A stretch of 64,000 nucleotides of DNA from XBB1006 sp051877515 (GCA_051877515.1 JBJEIY010000005.1:107829-171828); one strand, 5' to 3'; counted from the first letter of the stretch, positions 18,228 through 27,104 are shown. The notes: generated by a model from the sequence alone, not told the origin. Program-made: numbers and translations.

Positions 18228-19220
18228 CTAGCACAGGGTAGCATATACAATCGCTTTGATCGTATGCATTCTGTTCTCAGCCTCGTCAAATACAACGGAC
18301 TGCTTAGACTCGAACACTTCATCTGTAACTTCCATTTCGCTTACGCCGAATTTCTTAGCGATGTCTGCTCCGATTGTTGTTTTGGTGTCATGGAAGGATG
18401 GCAGACAGTGCATAAAGATTGCATCCGGTTTTGCGTTAGCCATAAGTGCTTTATTTACCTGATATGGCTGTAATAACTTAATTCTCTCTGCCCAAACTTC
18501 TTCCGGCTCACCCATGGATACCCAGATATCGGTATAAATAACGTCAGCTCCGGTTGTTCCTTCTTTCACATCCTCTGTTAAACGAACAGAAGCACCTGTC
18601 TGCTCTGCGATCTTCTTACACTCATCAACCAGCCACTCTTCCGGCCATAATGCCTTCGGTGCGCAAGCAGTGAAGTTTAATCCCATCTTAGCACATGCAA
18701 CCATTAAAGAGTTGCCCATGTTGTTTCTTGCATCGCCCATGTAGGTGAAGTTCACACCTTTTAAGCGTCCAAGCTTCTCCTCAATAGTCAGAAGATCTGC
18801 CAGCATCTGTGTTGGGTGGAACTGATCGGTTAAACCATTCCATACCGGAACACCTGCATAATCGGATAACTCCTGCACTAAATCCTGGCTGAATCCACGG
18901 TACTCGATACCATCATACATTCTTCCAAGAACACGTGCTGTATCAGCGATGCTCTCTTTTTTACCCATCTGAGAGCTTCCCGGATCAAGATAAGTAACAC
19001 CCATACCTAAATCTAATCCTGCAACTTCGAAGGAACATCTTGTTCTGGTAGATGTTTTTTCAAATAATAATACAATATTCTTTCCTTCCAAATATCTGTG
19101 AGGTGTATGTGTTCTCTTCAGATCCTTGAAATTCTTGGACAGATCCAGTAAATAGCGGATCTCTGCCGGTGTGAAATCTAACAATTTTAAAAAGCTTCTT
19201 CCTCTTAAATTAACTCCCAT
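18228..19220 (-). CDS. arcB: Ornithine carbamoyltransferase (catabolic)
   Basis: 330 aa. Carbamoyl-phosphate-binding STRTRCSFE, HPTQMLADLLT in the middle and ornithine-binding HCLPSFHD near the C-terminus are all present. In this operon it phosphorolyses citrulline to ornithine and carbamoyl phosphate. The operon position, rather than the motifs, distinguishes the catabolic enzyme from biosynthetic ArgF. Confidence 0.94.
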   Translation of the reverse strand: MGVNLRGRSFLKLLDFTPAEIRYLLDLSKNFKDLKRTHTPHRYLEGKNIVLLFEKTSTRTRCSFEVAGLDLGMGVTYLDPGSSQMGKKESIADTARVLGRMYDGIEYRGFSQDLVQELSDYAGVPVWNGLTDQFHPTQMLADLLTIEEKLGRLKGVNFTYMGDARNNMGNSLMVACAKMGLNFTACAPKALWPEEWLVDECKKIAEQTGASVRLTEDVKEGTTGADVIYTDIWVSMGEPEEVWAERIKLLQPYQVNKALMANAKPDAIFMHCLPSFHDTKTTIGADIAKKFGVSEMEVTDEVFESKQSVVFDEAENRMHTIKAIVYATLC

Positions 19221-19263
19221 GGTTCATTTCTCCTTTATTTTAAAATATTTTTTTGGAAACCTG

Positions 19264-20493
19264 TTAATCCTCTCTTACCAGAGGCATGCTCATACAACGT
19301 GGGCCTCCTCGTCCTCTGGAAAGCTCGGCACTTGGAATTTCTAAGACTTTAATACCCTTCTGTCTTAAAATCTCATTGGTAACAACATTTCTCTGGTATA
19401 CAACAACGACACCCGGAGCAATACACAAGGTATTGGATCCATCGTTCCACTGCTCGCGCTCAGAAGCAATTCTGTCATCGCCTCCGCACTTGATCAGCTC
19501 AACTTTTTCAACTCCAAGAGCTTTGGCAAGTACAGTCTCCAGATCAGACTCTACTTTCTCAACCTTGATCTCTCCCTTGGCACCCGGAGTGATTTCATAA
19601 ACAGTCAAAGGTCCGAGGATACCCGGATGAATTGTGAACTTGTCCACATCAATCTGGGTAAATACCGTGTCGAGATGCATAAAAGCACGGGACTCCGGAA
19701 TATCAAATGCCAGAATGGTACGAATAGTAGCGTCCTTATCATGGAATATCTTCTTTGCAAGCATTTCGATAGCACTTGCTTCCGTTCTCTGGGATACACC
19801 TATTGCAAGAACTTTATCACTTAAGTTAAGGACATCTCCACCCTCAATGTGGAATGGATTGTACCGGTCATAATACAAAGGTACCTGTCCCTTGAAGTCC
19901 GGATGATATTTAAAAATGTATTCTCCATAAATGGTTTCTCTACATCTGGTTACGGAATACATTTTGTGTAAGGTCACACCATTTCCCACGGTTGAAAACG
20001 GATCTCGTGTAAAATACGCATTTGGCATGGGATCGATGAGCAGCTGAGAATTGTCACTCATCATATCAACCAATGAACCGGTCTTATCCGTTCCAATCTC
20101 ATTTAATACGATTCCTTCAAATGTCTTGTCAACCAAAGCTTTGTTATCGCCTTTGTATTTGTCAATCATAAAGTCATGGATCTTCTTCTGCCACTCTTCT
20201 GTTGAAATACCGGCTTCTCTGATCCACTGATCAAGAAACTGATCCCGGATCTCATCGCTTAGGTCCAGCACTTCCGCTGTTAACTGCTCGAGATAAACAA
20301 CCTCAACACCGTTATCCCGGAGTGTCTGAGCAAAAGCATCATGCTCCTTCTGGGCAACTTCCAAAAACGGAATGTCATCGAAGAGCAATCTTTCCAGGCT
20401 GTCCGGAGTTAAATTTAACAACTCTCTGCCGGGACGATGCAGAAGCACTTTCTTCAATGGCTTAATCTCACTTTTTACATTAATTGCTGCCAC
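19264..20493 (-). CDS. arcA: Arginine deiminase
   Basis: 409 aa. LLHRPGRELLNLTPDSLERL at the N-terminus, HIEGGDVLNL in the centre and the C-terminal catalytic Cys in RCMSMPLVRED are diagnostic. It hydrolyses arginine to citrulline and ammonia. First gene of the arc operon; the 5' region of over 300 bp contains a candidate ARG box. Confidence 0.96.
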   Translation of the reverse strand: MAAINVKSEIKPLKKVLLHRPGRELLNLTPDSLERLLFDDIPFLEVAQKEHDAFAQTLRDNGVEVVYLEQLTAEVLDLSDEIRDQFLDQWIREAGISTEEWQKKIHDFMIDKYKGDNKALVDKTFEGIVLNEIGTDKTGSLVDMMSDNSQLLIDPMPNAYFTRDPFSTVGNGVTLHKMYSVTRCRETIYGEYIFKYHPDFKGQVPLYYDRYNPFHIEGGDVLNLSDKVLAIGVSQRTEASAIEMLAKKIFHDKDATIRTILAFDIPESRAFMHLDTVFTQIDVDKFTIHPGILGPLTVYEITPGAKGEIKVEKVESDLETVLAKALGVEKVELIKCGGDDRIASEREQWNDGSNTLCIAPGVVVVYQRNVVTNEILRQKGIKVLEIPSAELSRGRGGPRCMSMPLVRED

Positions 20494-21070
20494 AACGCTT
20501 CCTCCTTATTATTTTTTTGTTACTAGTTTTGCTTTTTATCTGCATGTGTATACATTACAGTTTTACTTTTACATTTTTTTCATAAACCTATACTGTCGTA
20601 TAACACATCATTGACGCATTCTAAGGATACCTTTTTTTTGCAGTTTTTGTCCGATTTTTTGAAATAAGCAATTTGTAAAATCCATGCAATAAAAAAAGGG
20701 CTTTTTAGATGATTTTTACAAATAGAGCACCCAAAAACTGTATATTATGGCTTGTATTCACTTATATTGCGCAATTATTCATGAATATACATTCATTATA
20801 TGCAAGGAATAATATTCGCCATCAGACACATTATATGCACTTTTCATGTAATAAAATACTCAGGTCTTGTATTTTTTTTCAGAGGTGTTAAATTATCCAT
20901 TTATTGTATTCATATTTATTCAAATCTATCCTCCGCATTTATATATACAATATTTTAATCTGTTTTTGTCCTTTAATCAATACTTTTTGTTGAATTTTCA
21001 GCATTTTATTTTTCTCCAAAAATATTTCTTACGATTTAATACTCATTATTTGCCATTTCTCATTTGGTAT
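20494..21070. other. Long AT-rich region upstream of arcA
   Basis: About 580 bp with no convincing gene. It holds a candidate ARG box at 20782-20795 and several short T runs. CATATAATG appears twice on the minus strand (near 20796 and 20833) as possible -10 elements, but no good -35 was found, so no promoter is asserted. Confidence 0.5.
20782..20795. promoter_or_regulatory. Candidate ARG box upstream of arcA
   Basis: TGAATATACATTCA matches the TGAAT-N4-ATTCA core bound by ArgR in other bacteria. It lies about 290 bp before arcA, in a window that also encodes ArgR. Binding is inferred. Confidence 0.5.
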
Positions 21071-21115
21071 AAAAAAAGAAGGAATGTGTTTTACAGGATT
21101 TCAAACACATTCCTT
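21071..21115 (-). terminator. rpiB terminator
   Basis: Perfect 13-bp stem AAGGAATGTGTTT/AAACACATTCCTT followed on the minus strand by CTTTTTTT. Confidence 0.85.
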
Positions 21116-21163
21116 ACTTGTCTTTTTGTTTTGTGGAACTTTTCTTTCTGAAAAAATAGTACC

Positions 21164-21607
21164 TTACGGTCTGTTTTCAATGTCCATAACCATATTTACA
21201 CGGGTCTCATGCCGGCCACCCAGAAACTCCGCATCCAGCCATGCTTTACAGATGGCTTTTGCTGTTTCCACTCCGACGATACGCTCACCGAACGCTATGA
21301 TATTTGCATTGTTGTGTTCTTTCACCAGTCTTGCCGTTACCGGTTCGGAACAAACCGCTGCGCGGACTCCATGAACTTTATTGGCTGCCAGGGAGATTCC
21401 CACACCGGTTCCGCAGATCAACACGCCGCCATCCACTTCGCCGCTGACCACAGCACGTCCTACCGCCTCACCATACTCGGGATAATGTACACTTTCTGTA
21501 GAATGGCACCCGAAATCTACCACCTCATGTCCCAGGGACTCCAGATATTCCTTAATCTGTATTTTTAAATTGTATGCTGCATGATCATTTCCAATTCCTA
21601 ATCTCAT
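21164..21607 (-). CDS. rpiB: Ribose-5-phosphate isomerase B
   Basis: 147 aa of the RpiB/LacAB family. GNDHAAYNLK, the active-site CGTGVGISLAANK and HNNANIIAFGERIVG are conserved. It interconverts ribose 5-phosphate and ribulose 5-phosphate. The start at 21607 has AAGGAG 7 bases upstream, unlike the longer ORF start. Alternative sugar phosphates such as allose 6-phosphate are possible in this family. Confidence 0.9.
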   Translation of the reverse strand: MRLGIGNDHAAYNLKIQIKEYLESLGHEVVDFGCHSTESVHYPEYGEAVGRAVVSGEVDGGVLICGTGVGISLAANKVHGVRAAVCSEPVTARLVKEHNNANIIAFGERIVGVETAKAICKAWLDAEFLGGRHETRVNMVMDIENRP

Positions 21608-21771
21608 TTTCTTCTCCTTTTCTGGCAAAACTGCCTTCCATCGCCATACAATTCTACCATTATTCTATTGCAAACGCAATCCTTATCTTATTGTGTCAAC
21701 TATTTACAAATCCATTCAAAAGTTGTATGCTATCTCTACCATCTTATGACCTTCCCACGAGGAGGTCTTGT

Positions 21772-22554
21772 ATGAAACGTCAATCTATTATTTTATCAGT
21801 CATTATTGTTTCTGTACTGTTATTCGGCATTCTGCTGGTTTATCCCCATTCTTACACAAATGCCAAAGACGCTGATTTTGTTGTTGTCGGCTGCAAAAGG
21901 AAAACACTGCAGATCGGTGAAGATTATTTTCTTCCCTGCTTTACTTACTCAGGGAAACAGCCCTCGTTTAAAAGCAGTCGTTCTTCCGTAGCTTCGGTTA
22001 ACTCCTATGGTATTATTACCGCAAAAAGGGCAGGAACCACCAGGATCACAGCAAAGATTTCAGGATGTGAGGCCTACTGTGTGATCACGGTAAAGCCCAC
22101 CACCATCACCCTGTCTAAGACCAGGGTATCACTGTATCGGAATCAGAGCTGCAGCTTAAAGGCCGTAACATCCACCGGTCATGCTCCTGTCTTTAAATCT
22201 TCCAAAAGCTCCGTAGCTACTGTTGATGAAAATGGTGTCATTACCGCAAGAAAGAACGGCATTGCCAACATTAAAGTTTCCTGTGACGGCACTACCAGCA
22301 TCTGTGAAGTAACGGTCAAAAAGCCTACCATTACGCTGTCGGCTTCCACACTGACACTTCGGACTGGGCAGTCTGCCCGGATCACCGCCAGAGTTTCCTC
22401 CGGCAATCCGGTAACCTGGTCCGTAAGCAACATTAATATTCTATCTGTAACACCAAGTGGTGTAGTCACCGCCCGACAAAAAGGAAAAGCTTACCTTTAT
22501 GCCAAAGAAGACGGCACTAAGGTAAGCTGCATTATCCATGTTACAGACCCGTAA
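21772..22554 (+). CDS. Secreted or anchored protein with bacterial Ig-like (BIG2) repeats
   Basis: 260 aa. An N-terminal signal or membrane anchor (SIILSVIIVSVLLFGILLV) precedes three Ig-like repeats, each ending in a pattern such as SSVATVDENGVITARKNGIA. The start at 21772 has GGAGG directly upstream; the longer frame lacks one. Such proteins sit on the cell surface and often mediate adhesion or act as structural modules. No sortase motif or catalytic domain was seen. Confidence 0.75.
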   Translation: MKRQSIILSVIIVSVLLFGILLVYPHSYTNAKDADFVVVGCKRKTLQIGEDYFLPCFTYSGKQPSFKSSRSSVASVNSYGIITAKRAGTTRITAKISGCEAYCVITVKPTTITLSKTRVSLYRNQSCSLKAVTSTGHAPVFKSSKSSVATVDENGVITARKNGIANIKVSCDGTTSICEVTVKKPTITLSASTLTLRTGQSARITARVSSGNPVTWSVSNINILSVTPSGVVTARQKGKAYLYAKEDGTKVSCIIHVTDP

Positions 22555-22627
22555 TCGGGATCTTTCTTATTAATTTTCCTAACCTTATGTTAATTCCGGA
22601 AGGTCATAGGATGGCTCCAATAATCTT

Positions 22628-23659
22628 TTACCATAATCCGGTAAGATGCTGCATCACAAGACTCATAAAAGTGATTCCTACCCAGCAAATGAAGCCCAGA
22701 AGCAACGGCTTTCCTCCGGTCTTTACCAGTTTTACAATGTCTGTATTCAAACCGATAGCCGCCATAGCCAGCACAATAAAGAATTTGCTTAATTCCTTAA
22801 TAGGAGAAAAAACAGAAGAAGACACTCCCATAGAAACCGCAATGGTAGTAATCACAGACGCACCAATGAAGTACAGGATGAAAAACGGGAAGATCTTCTT
22901 AATGCTGACAGCATTTCCCTCTGCATTCTTTTCCTTCTTTGTCCGGACAAAAGCCAAAACCAATGTAATGGGGATAATGGCCAGAGTACGGGTCAGTTTT
23001 ACCGTCACTGCCTTATCCAGTGTAGCGCTGCCCAGATTCCACATACTGTCCCAGGTAGAAGCAGTTGCTGTAACCGATGACGTATCGTTCACTGCTGTTC
23101 CTGCAAAAATACCAAATGCCGTTCCGGAGGTGGTATCAAAGCCCACAAAATTTCCAAACACAGGAAAAACCAGAGCTGCGATCACATTGAAGAAGAAAAT
23201 AACAGAAATTGCCTGCGCTACCTCTTCATCATCCGCATCAATTACCGGCGCGGTGGCCGCAATCGCAGAGCCTCCACAAATAGAGGAACCCACACCAACC
23301 AGTGTTGCGATCTTACCGGGAATGTGCATGACTCTGCACAACACATAGGAAAGGATCAGGGATGTTGCAATTGTCACCACAATGATCGGAAGAGACTGCT
23401 TTCCGGTCTCAACAATCACATTCAAATTCAGTCCAAATCCCAGCAGGATCACCGCCCATTGCAGGATTTTCTTTGAAGTAAATTTAATTCCCCCTGCAAA
23501 CGGAGTCTTATCTTTGATGAATAGGGCGATTACCATTCCGGCCAGGATCGCTATCACGGCACCGCCTATGATGGGAAACCTTTTCCCCAGAAAATAGGAT
23601 GGAATTGCTATAACCAGGCATAAAAGAATACCTTTTGCATTATCTTTTAATTGATTCAT
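22628..23659 (-). CDS. YeiH-family (UPF0324) putative transporter
   Basis: 343 aa with about ten hydrophobic segments. GFGLNLNVIVETGKQSLPI, VGVGSSICGGSAIAATAPV and GTAVNDTSSVTATA are conserved YeiH motifs. Family members are annotated as putative sulfate exporters; the substrate here is unproven. Confidence 0.8.
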   Translation of the reverse strand: MNQLKDNAKGILLCLVIAIPSYFLGKRFPIIGGAVIAILAGMVIALFIKDKTPFAGGIKFTSKKILQWAVILLGFGLNLNVIVETGKQSLPIIVVTIATSLILSYVLCRVMHIPGKIATLVGVGSSICGGSAIAATAPVIDADDEEVAQAISVIFFFNVIAALVFPVFGNFVGFDTTSGTAFGIFAGTAVNDTSSVTATASTWDSMWNLGSATLDKAVTVKLTRTLAIIPITLVLAFVRTKKEKNAEGNAVSIKKIFPFFILYFIGASVITTIAVSMGVSSSVFSPIKELSKFFIVLAMAAIGLNTDIVKLVKTGGKPLLLGFICWVGITFMSLVMQHLTGLW

Positions 23660-23825
23660 ATTTCATACACTCCCATGTTTTTTATCACATATGAAGATAA
23701 CACCACCTATATAAAAAGTCAAGCAGCGTCGGACCTGCTCCCTTTTTCTTCTTTTTCCAGCAAAAATCATTCTTTTTTCACATTTTGTTACTTGATTGGA
23801 CACTTTCTTCCTGTATGATAAACAC

Positions 23826-23871
23826 GTACTCAACAAGTACAAAACAAGTAGGATCTGTTCAAATTGAACAG
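23826..23871. promoter_or_regulatory. Two palindromes upstream of the YeiH gene
   Basis: GTACT-N5-AGTAC (23826-23840) and CTGTTCAAATTGAACAG (23855-23871, 8-bp arms around one base) lie about 170-210 bp before the transporter start. They are candidate operators; no regulator gene is adjacent. Confidence 0.35.
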
Positions 23872-23902
23872 GTTTCCCTATCCCTTTTAAACTTTCTCAT
23901 TC

Positions 23903-23937
23903 AAAAAAACTCACGGTCCCCTCCGCGAGTTTTTTTG
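23903..23937. terminator. Bidirectional terminator
   Basis: Stem of ACTCACGG with CCGCGAGT (one wobble on the minus strand), with A and T runs on either side. It probably ends the poly-aspartate gene transcript on the minus strand. Confidence 0.7.
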
Positions 23938-24001
23938 TATCCTTTTTCATTTTCAGAAAATATTTTCCTGTTTATAGTTCATGCATTCCTATCGTACCCT
24001 C

Positions 24002-24517
24002 TTACCGGTCGTCCTCATCGTCTTCATCATCGTCTTCATCATCGTCTTCATCATCGTCATCATCATCGTCATCATCGTCGTCATCATCATCGTCATCATC
24101 GTCGTCATCATCATCGTCGTCCCAGTCGTCGTCATCGTCATCATCGTCGTCGTCCCGGTCGTCTTCGTCGTCATCATCGTCGTCCCAGTCGTCGCCTTCG
24201 TCCTCATCGTCGTCGTCCCGGTCGTCATCGTCGTCCTCATCGTCGTCCCGGTCGTCATCGTCCCAGTCGTCATCGTCATCATCCCAAATACGGCCCGTCT
24301 CCTTGCGGTCCACCTCATCGGCAGGCTGTCCGGTCTGAGCCACTTCGTCAAGTAAAGAAGACTCTACGATACCTGCAACACGGTTGTTTTCTTCACTTTT
24401 TTCTTCCCACACATTCTTTGGTTCTTCTGCCTCTCGACTGTTATGAGCAAGTCCTGTAAAACCGCTTGTTCCTAACACCAAAGTCAATACCATTGCTAAA
24501 ATTGATTTTCTTCTCAT
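24002..24517 (-). CDS. Secreted poly-aspartate protein (171 aa)
   Basis: No known family. Residues 1-24 form a signal peptide (basic MRRKSI, hydrophobic core, possible cleavage after GLA). Residues 25-77 are ordinary and charged. Residues 78-171 are almost all Asp, with regularly placed Trp (near 85, 111 and 132), Arg and Glu. An export signal plus an acidic tail implies an extracellular polyanion that could bind Ca2+, other cations or basic surfaces. It has its own GGAG ribosome site and a promoter-like motif identical in layout to that of the neighbouring sigI operon. The function is unknown; membership of the SigI regulon is inferred. Confidence 0.7.
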   Translation of the reverse strand: MRRKSILAMVLTLVLGTSGFTGLAHNSREAEEPKNVWEEKSEENNRVAGIVESSLLDEVAQTGQPADEVDRKETGRIWDDDDDDWDDDDRDDDEDDDDDRDDDDEDEGDDWDDDDDDEDDRDDDDDDDDDDWDDDDDDDDDDDDDDDDDDDDDDDDEDDDEDDDEDDEDDR

Positions 24518-24580
24518 ACGCTCATTCTCCTTTTCATCGTTATGCTTTGCAAACTTTGTTTCTTTGCTTTATATAAGAAG

Positions 24581-24611
24581 AATACGCATGGTACTATGGC
24601 AAAACCGGGGT
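24581..24611 (-). promoter_or_regulatory. SigI-type promoter of the poly-aspartate gene
   Basis: Minus strand ACCCCG (24611-24606), a 19-base spacer ending in ATG, and CGTATT (24586-24581). The same elements and spacing occur upstream of sigI. They resemble the CCCC / CGWA pattern reported for SigI promoters. Confidence 0.6.
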
Positions 24612-24630
24612 CAGATAAAAATTTTTTCGT

Positions 24631-25653
24631 TTAATCGTCTTCCTCTTCGTCATCATCGTCTTCGTCATCATCCTCATCGAAGTCGTCTTCGTCTTCATCC
24701 TCCTTTTCGTCCTCGTCATCCTCGTCTTCATCGTCACAGTCTTCGTCTTCATCGTCTATCTCCTGTGTGTTCGTAAACTTTGAAGAACTACTGTCTGTTT
24801 TTCCGGGCTTTACAGAATGGGATGTCTTCCCCTTACGATCATCCTCATCTTCCTCATCATCCCGATCATCGTCGTCATGGTCATCGTCATCATCATCGTC
24901 ATGGTCATCGTCATCATCATCGTCATGGTCATCGTCATCATCCCAATCCCGGTGAGAGCCGGAAGAATTCCCGGCAGAAGAATTCCGGTCCTGATCTGCA
25001 TCAACATTTCCTCCCGGCGGCACAGTTTCTTCCTCCATCCCACTATGTTCTGAAATTCCAACACTCAGATGATGAGTGGTCTTTAAGTACTCTTCCAAGG
25101 CAGAACCGAGAGTACCTTTGTGTCCCGAAATCCACTCCTCGTCATCCGAATCAAAAGTCAAAGAAATGCTTCCTCCATCCACCAGATATCCTTTTTCAAT
25201 TGCCAGATCCACCAATTCGTCCATGACGGTATCCAGCTTCTTTTTCTTATAGTCATAGTCGGCAATCAACTCCCTGCCATCTTCGTTTACGCCGGTAAGT
25301 CCCACTACCGTATCCTGTTTATTTACATCCACACGAACCCGTGGATTAATGGATATAAATACAGATGCATAGGTTTTCTGTTCCATAAAAAATACGGAAG
25401 AAATTACCAGAACCACGCTGGCTGCCATGGCTGCTACCGCGTACATCACCGAACGCAGCTTTCGAGAGTTTCTTCTTACATATGTTTTGTTATCAGCTCC
25501 TTGTGCAACTACAGGATCCGGCTCTTTCATTTCGAATACATCTGTAACAACCTGTCCCGGCTGATAGTTTCGGTTGGCCACTTTCAGGAAACGTCCGTCT
25601 TCATCCAGCACTACCGCATAGCTTAAATGACATTCCATTACAATATAGTTCAT
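24631..25653 (-). CDS. rsgI: RsgI-family anti-sigma factor with poly-Asp/His extracellular tail
   Basis: 340 aa. The cytoplasmic N-terminus (about 1-60, YAVVLDEDGRFLKVANRNYQPGQVV) is the RsgI sigma-binding region. One membrane segment spans about 68-90. An extracellular stem contains Asn103-Pro104 in ISINPRVRVDVN, the place where autoproteolysis is reported in RsgI proteins. The C-terminus has two acidic blocks (235-273 and 299-340) split by a basic Ser/Lys linker; the first has His about every eighth residue (HDDDDDDDHDDDDDDDH). Known RsgI tails bind sugars or sense the envelope; a poly-Asp/His tail suggests a cation or charge sensor. It overlaps sigI by 4 bp. Confidence 0.8.
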   Translation of the reverse strand: MNYIVMECHLSYAVVLDEDGRFLKVANRNYQPGQVVTDVFEMKEPDPVVAQGADNKTYVRRNSRKLRSVMYAVAAMAASVVLVISSVFFMEQKTYASVFISINPRVRVDVNKQDTVVGLTGVNEDGRELIADYDYKKKKLDTVMDELVDLAIEKGYLVDGGSISLTFDSDDEEWISGHKGTLGSALEEYLKTTHHLSVGISEHSGMEEETVPPGGNVDADQDRNSSAGNSSGSHRDWDDDDDHDDDDDDDHDDDDDDDHDDDDRDDEEDEDDRKGKTSHSVKPGKTDSSSSKFTNTQEIDDEDEDCDDEDEDDEDEKEDEDEDDFDEDDDEDDDDEEEDD

Positions 25654-26378
25654 TCGGACGCTCCCTCCTTTCGATTGATCACGCGTTTTAAATGTCCCCG
25701 GATAATCTCATATCCATTCGTTTGAATCAGTAACATAGCCAGCAGGTATTTCCTGTGTCGTTCCAGTGTTTTTCGTTCCACCCCGGCCCCTTCTGCCAAC
25801 TCCTTCATGGGAAGTCTGTGTGTGCGAAGCAGTTCCTCCAGCAATTCCTTGTGTCGGATTGCAAATTGGACTGCTGCCATACATGCTTCTCTGGTTCGTT
25901 CCTGTCTGGGCGAATGGTCGGCCACATCTGCAAAACCGACACCAAATGTTTTCATCACTTCTGATAATTCTTCAATCTCCTGTTTTGTTGCCTCCAGATT
26001 ATCCCGTTCCGTAAATTCATCTTTTTCATCCGGGATCATTTCCATCAGCATCCGGTCCTCTTCCTCTGCCCCGTCATACAAAGAAACCTGCCCCCGATGC
26101 CGATTCTCTTTTCTTTGGAAATCCATGATCCGGCTTCGAATGGTCAGAGAGGCATAACTGAAAAAAGCACCTCTTTTTTCCTCATAACCCAGGATAGCCT
26201 CATGGAATGCCATAAGGGCAATGCTGTACTCATCCTCATGTTTTGTGCATGGTCTGCCCATACACCTGGAAACTTCAGCACATATAAACGGCAGATACTT
26301 TCCGATGAATGCATCTGCTTTTTCATTGTCCTGCTTTGCAGCATAGACTTCCTGTACAATTTGATGCTCCTTTTCCAT
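25650..26378 (-). CDS. sigI: RNA polymerase sigma-I factor
   Basis: 242 aa. Region 2 carries HEDEYSIALMAFHEAILGYE and FFSYASLTIRSRIMDFQRKE, typical of SigI; a C-terminal HTH includes MKELAEGAGVERKTLERHRKYL. SigI factors are held by their partner RsgI and control envelope or extracellular functions. First gene of a sigI-rsgI operon with a 4-bp overlap. Confidence 0.88.
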   Translation of the reverse strand: MEKEHQIVQEVYAAKQDNEKADAFIGKYLPFICAEVSRCMGRPCTKHEDEYSIALMAFHEAILGYEEKRGAFFSYASLTIRSRIMDFQRKENRHRGQVSLYDGAEEEDRMLMEMIPDEKDEFTERDNLEATKQEIEELSEVMKTFGVGFADVADHSPRQERTREACMAAVQFAIRHKELLEELLRTHRLPMKELAEGAGVERKTLERHRKYLLAMLLIQTNGYEIIRGHLKRVINRKEGASE

Positions 26379-26401
26379 GGCCTTCTCCTTTTCGTAAATA
26401 G

Positions 26402-26432
26402 AATACGCATCCGGATGTCCTCTAATCGGGGT
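26402..26432 (-). promoter_or_regulatory. SigI-type promoter of sigI-rsgI
   Basis: Minus strand ACCCCG (26432-26427), a 19-base spacer ending in GGATG, and CGTATT (26407-26402), about 24 bp before the sigI start. Identical in elements and spacing to the motif before the poly-aspartate gene, so autoregulation is likely. Confidence 0.6.
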
Positions 26433-26522
26433 ACTTTGAACGAATGGAAAAAAGTCCGTTTACACCAGCATGTAAACGGACCAAAAATCATATCCACACT
26501 TCAAACAGTGCCCAATCTTTAA

Positions 26523-26903
26523 TTAATGAACATACATTGTGTCCTTATTTCCTCTATATGCGATGGCATCGATCTGGAAATTGATCTCTTCACGGGCAAA
26601 TCTGGTCTCGATGCATTTTCTTGCAGGATATCTTCCGCCGAAATGCTTTCTGATTCTATCCGGTAACTTAGCCAGATCATCGATATTGCGGAACAGACAG
26701 TTAATCTGAACTACTGCCTCCATTCCAAGACCTTCGCGGCTTAAACGCTTTCTGAGAATTTCAAAAGCTGCATCCATCTGCTCTTCTACAGGCTGTCCCT
26801 CGGCCCCTGAACAAAAACCAATGAAAACAAAATTTCCCGCTGCAACGATAGTGGCATCTGCCCACTCTTCGTCCATCTCTTTTCTAATAATTACATCACT
26901 CAT
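26523..26903 (-). CDS. RidA (YjgF) family protein
   Basis: 126 aa from MSDVIIRKEMDEEW, chosen because GGAGG lies just upstream. The fold and C-terminal region KCIETRFAREEINFQIDAIA fit RidA proteins, which deaminate reactive enamine/imine intermediates. Some canonical active-site residues are changed, so this may be a divergent subgroup of unknown activity. Confidence 0.7.
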   Translation of the reverse strand: MSDVIIRKEMDEEWADATIVAAGNFVFIGFCSGAEGQPVEEQMDAAFEILRKRLSREGLGMEAVVQINCLFRNIDDLAKLPDRIRKHFGGRYPARKCIETRFAREEINFQIDAIAYRGNKDTMYVH

Positions 26904-26984
26904 ATGTATACCTCCTATGGCAAACCGGACCGAAGCCCGAAGTGGTGAACCATCATAGTCAAAGATTTCTTTCACCCTGAACCC

Positions 26985-27013
26985 ATTCTACCATAAAGTC
27001 TGAATTGTCGCAA
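26985..27013 (-). promoter_or_regulatory. Promoter of the RidA-like gene
   Basis: Minus strand TTGCGA, a 17-base spacer and TAGAAT, about 80 bp upstream of the chosen start. Confidence 0.5.
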
Positions 27014-27075
27014 GCATTTGAATAAAATTTATATAATTCAAACAATTTGATTCTGTTGGCATCCATTAAAAAGCT

Positions 27076-27104
27076 ATGACAATCCCCCTGTATCATGTTA
27101 TACT
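27076..27104 (+). promoter_or_regulatory. Candidate promoter of GNAT gene
   Basis: ATGACA (27076-27081), a 17-base spacer and TATACT (27099-27104), about 50 bp before the acetyltransferase start. Confidence 0.4.

Noticed and set aside
20790..20840. Repeated CATATAATG as arc promoter
   Set aside because: No acceptable -35 at 16-18 bases.
22587..23348. Plus-strand ORF of 253 aa opposite the YeiH gene
   Set aside because: Antisense to a clear transporter gene, with no ribosome site or family match.
24002..24960. Repeated triplets resembling a CRISPR or tandem array
   Set aside because: The repeat is three bases long and keeps a reading frame for Asp; there are no spacers.
23981..25226. Long plus-strand ORFs rich in His, Val or Ile
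   Set aside because: They are antisense shadows of the GAC/GAT repeats in the acidic genes.
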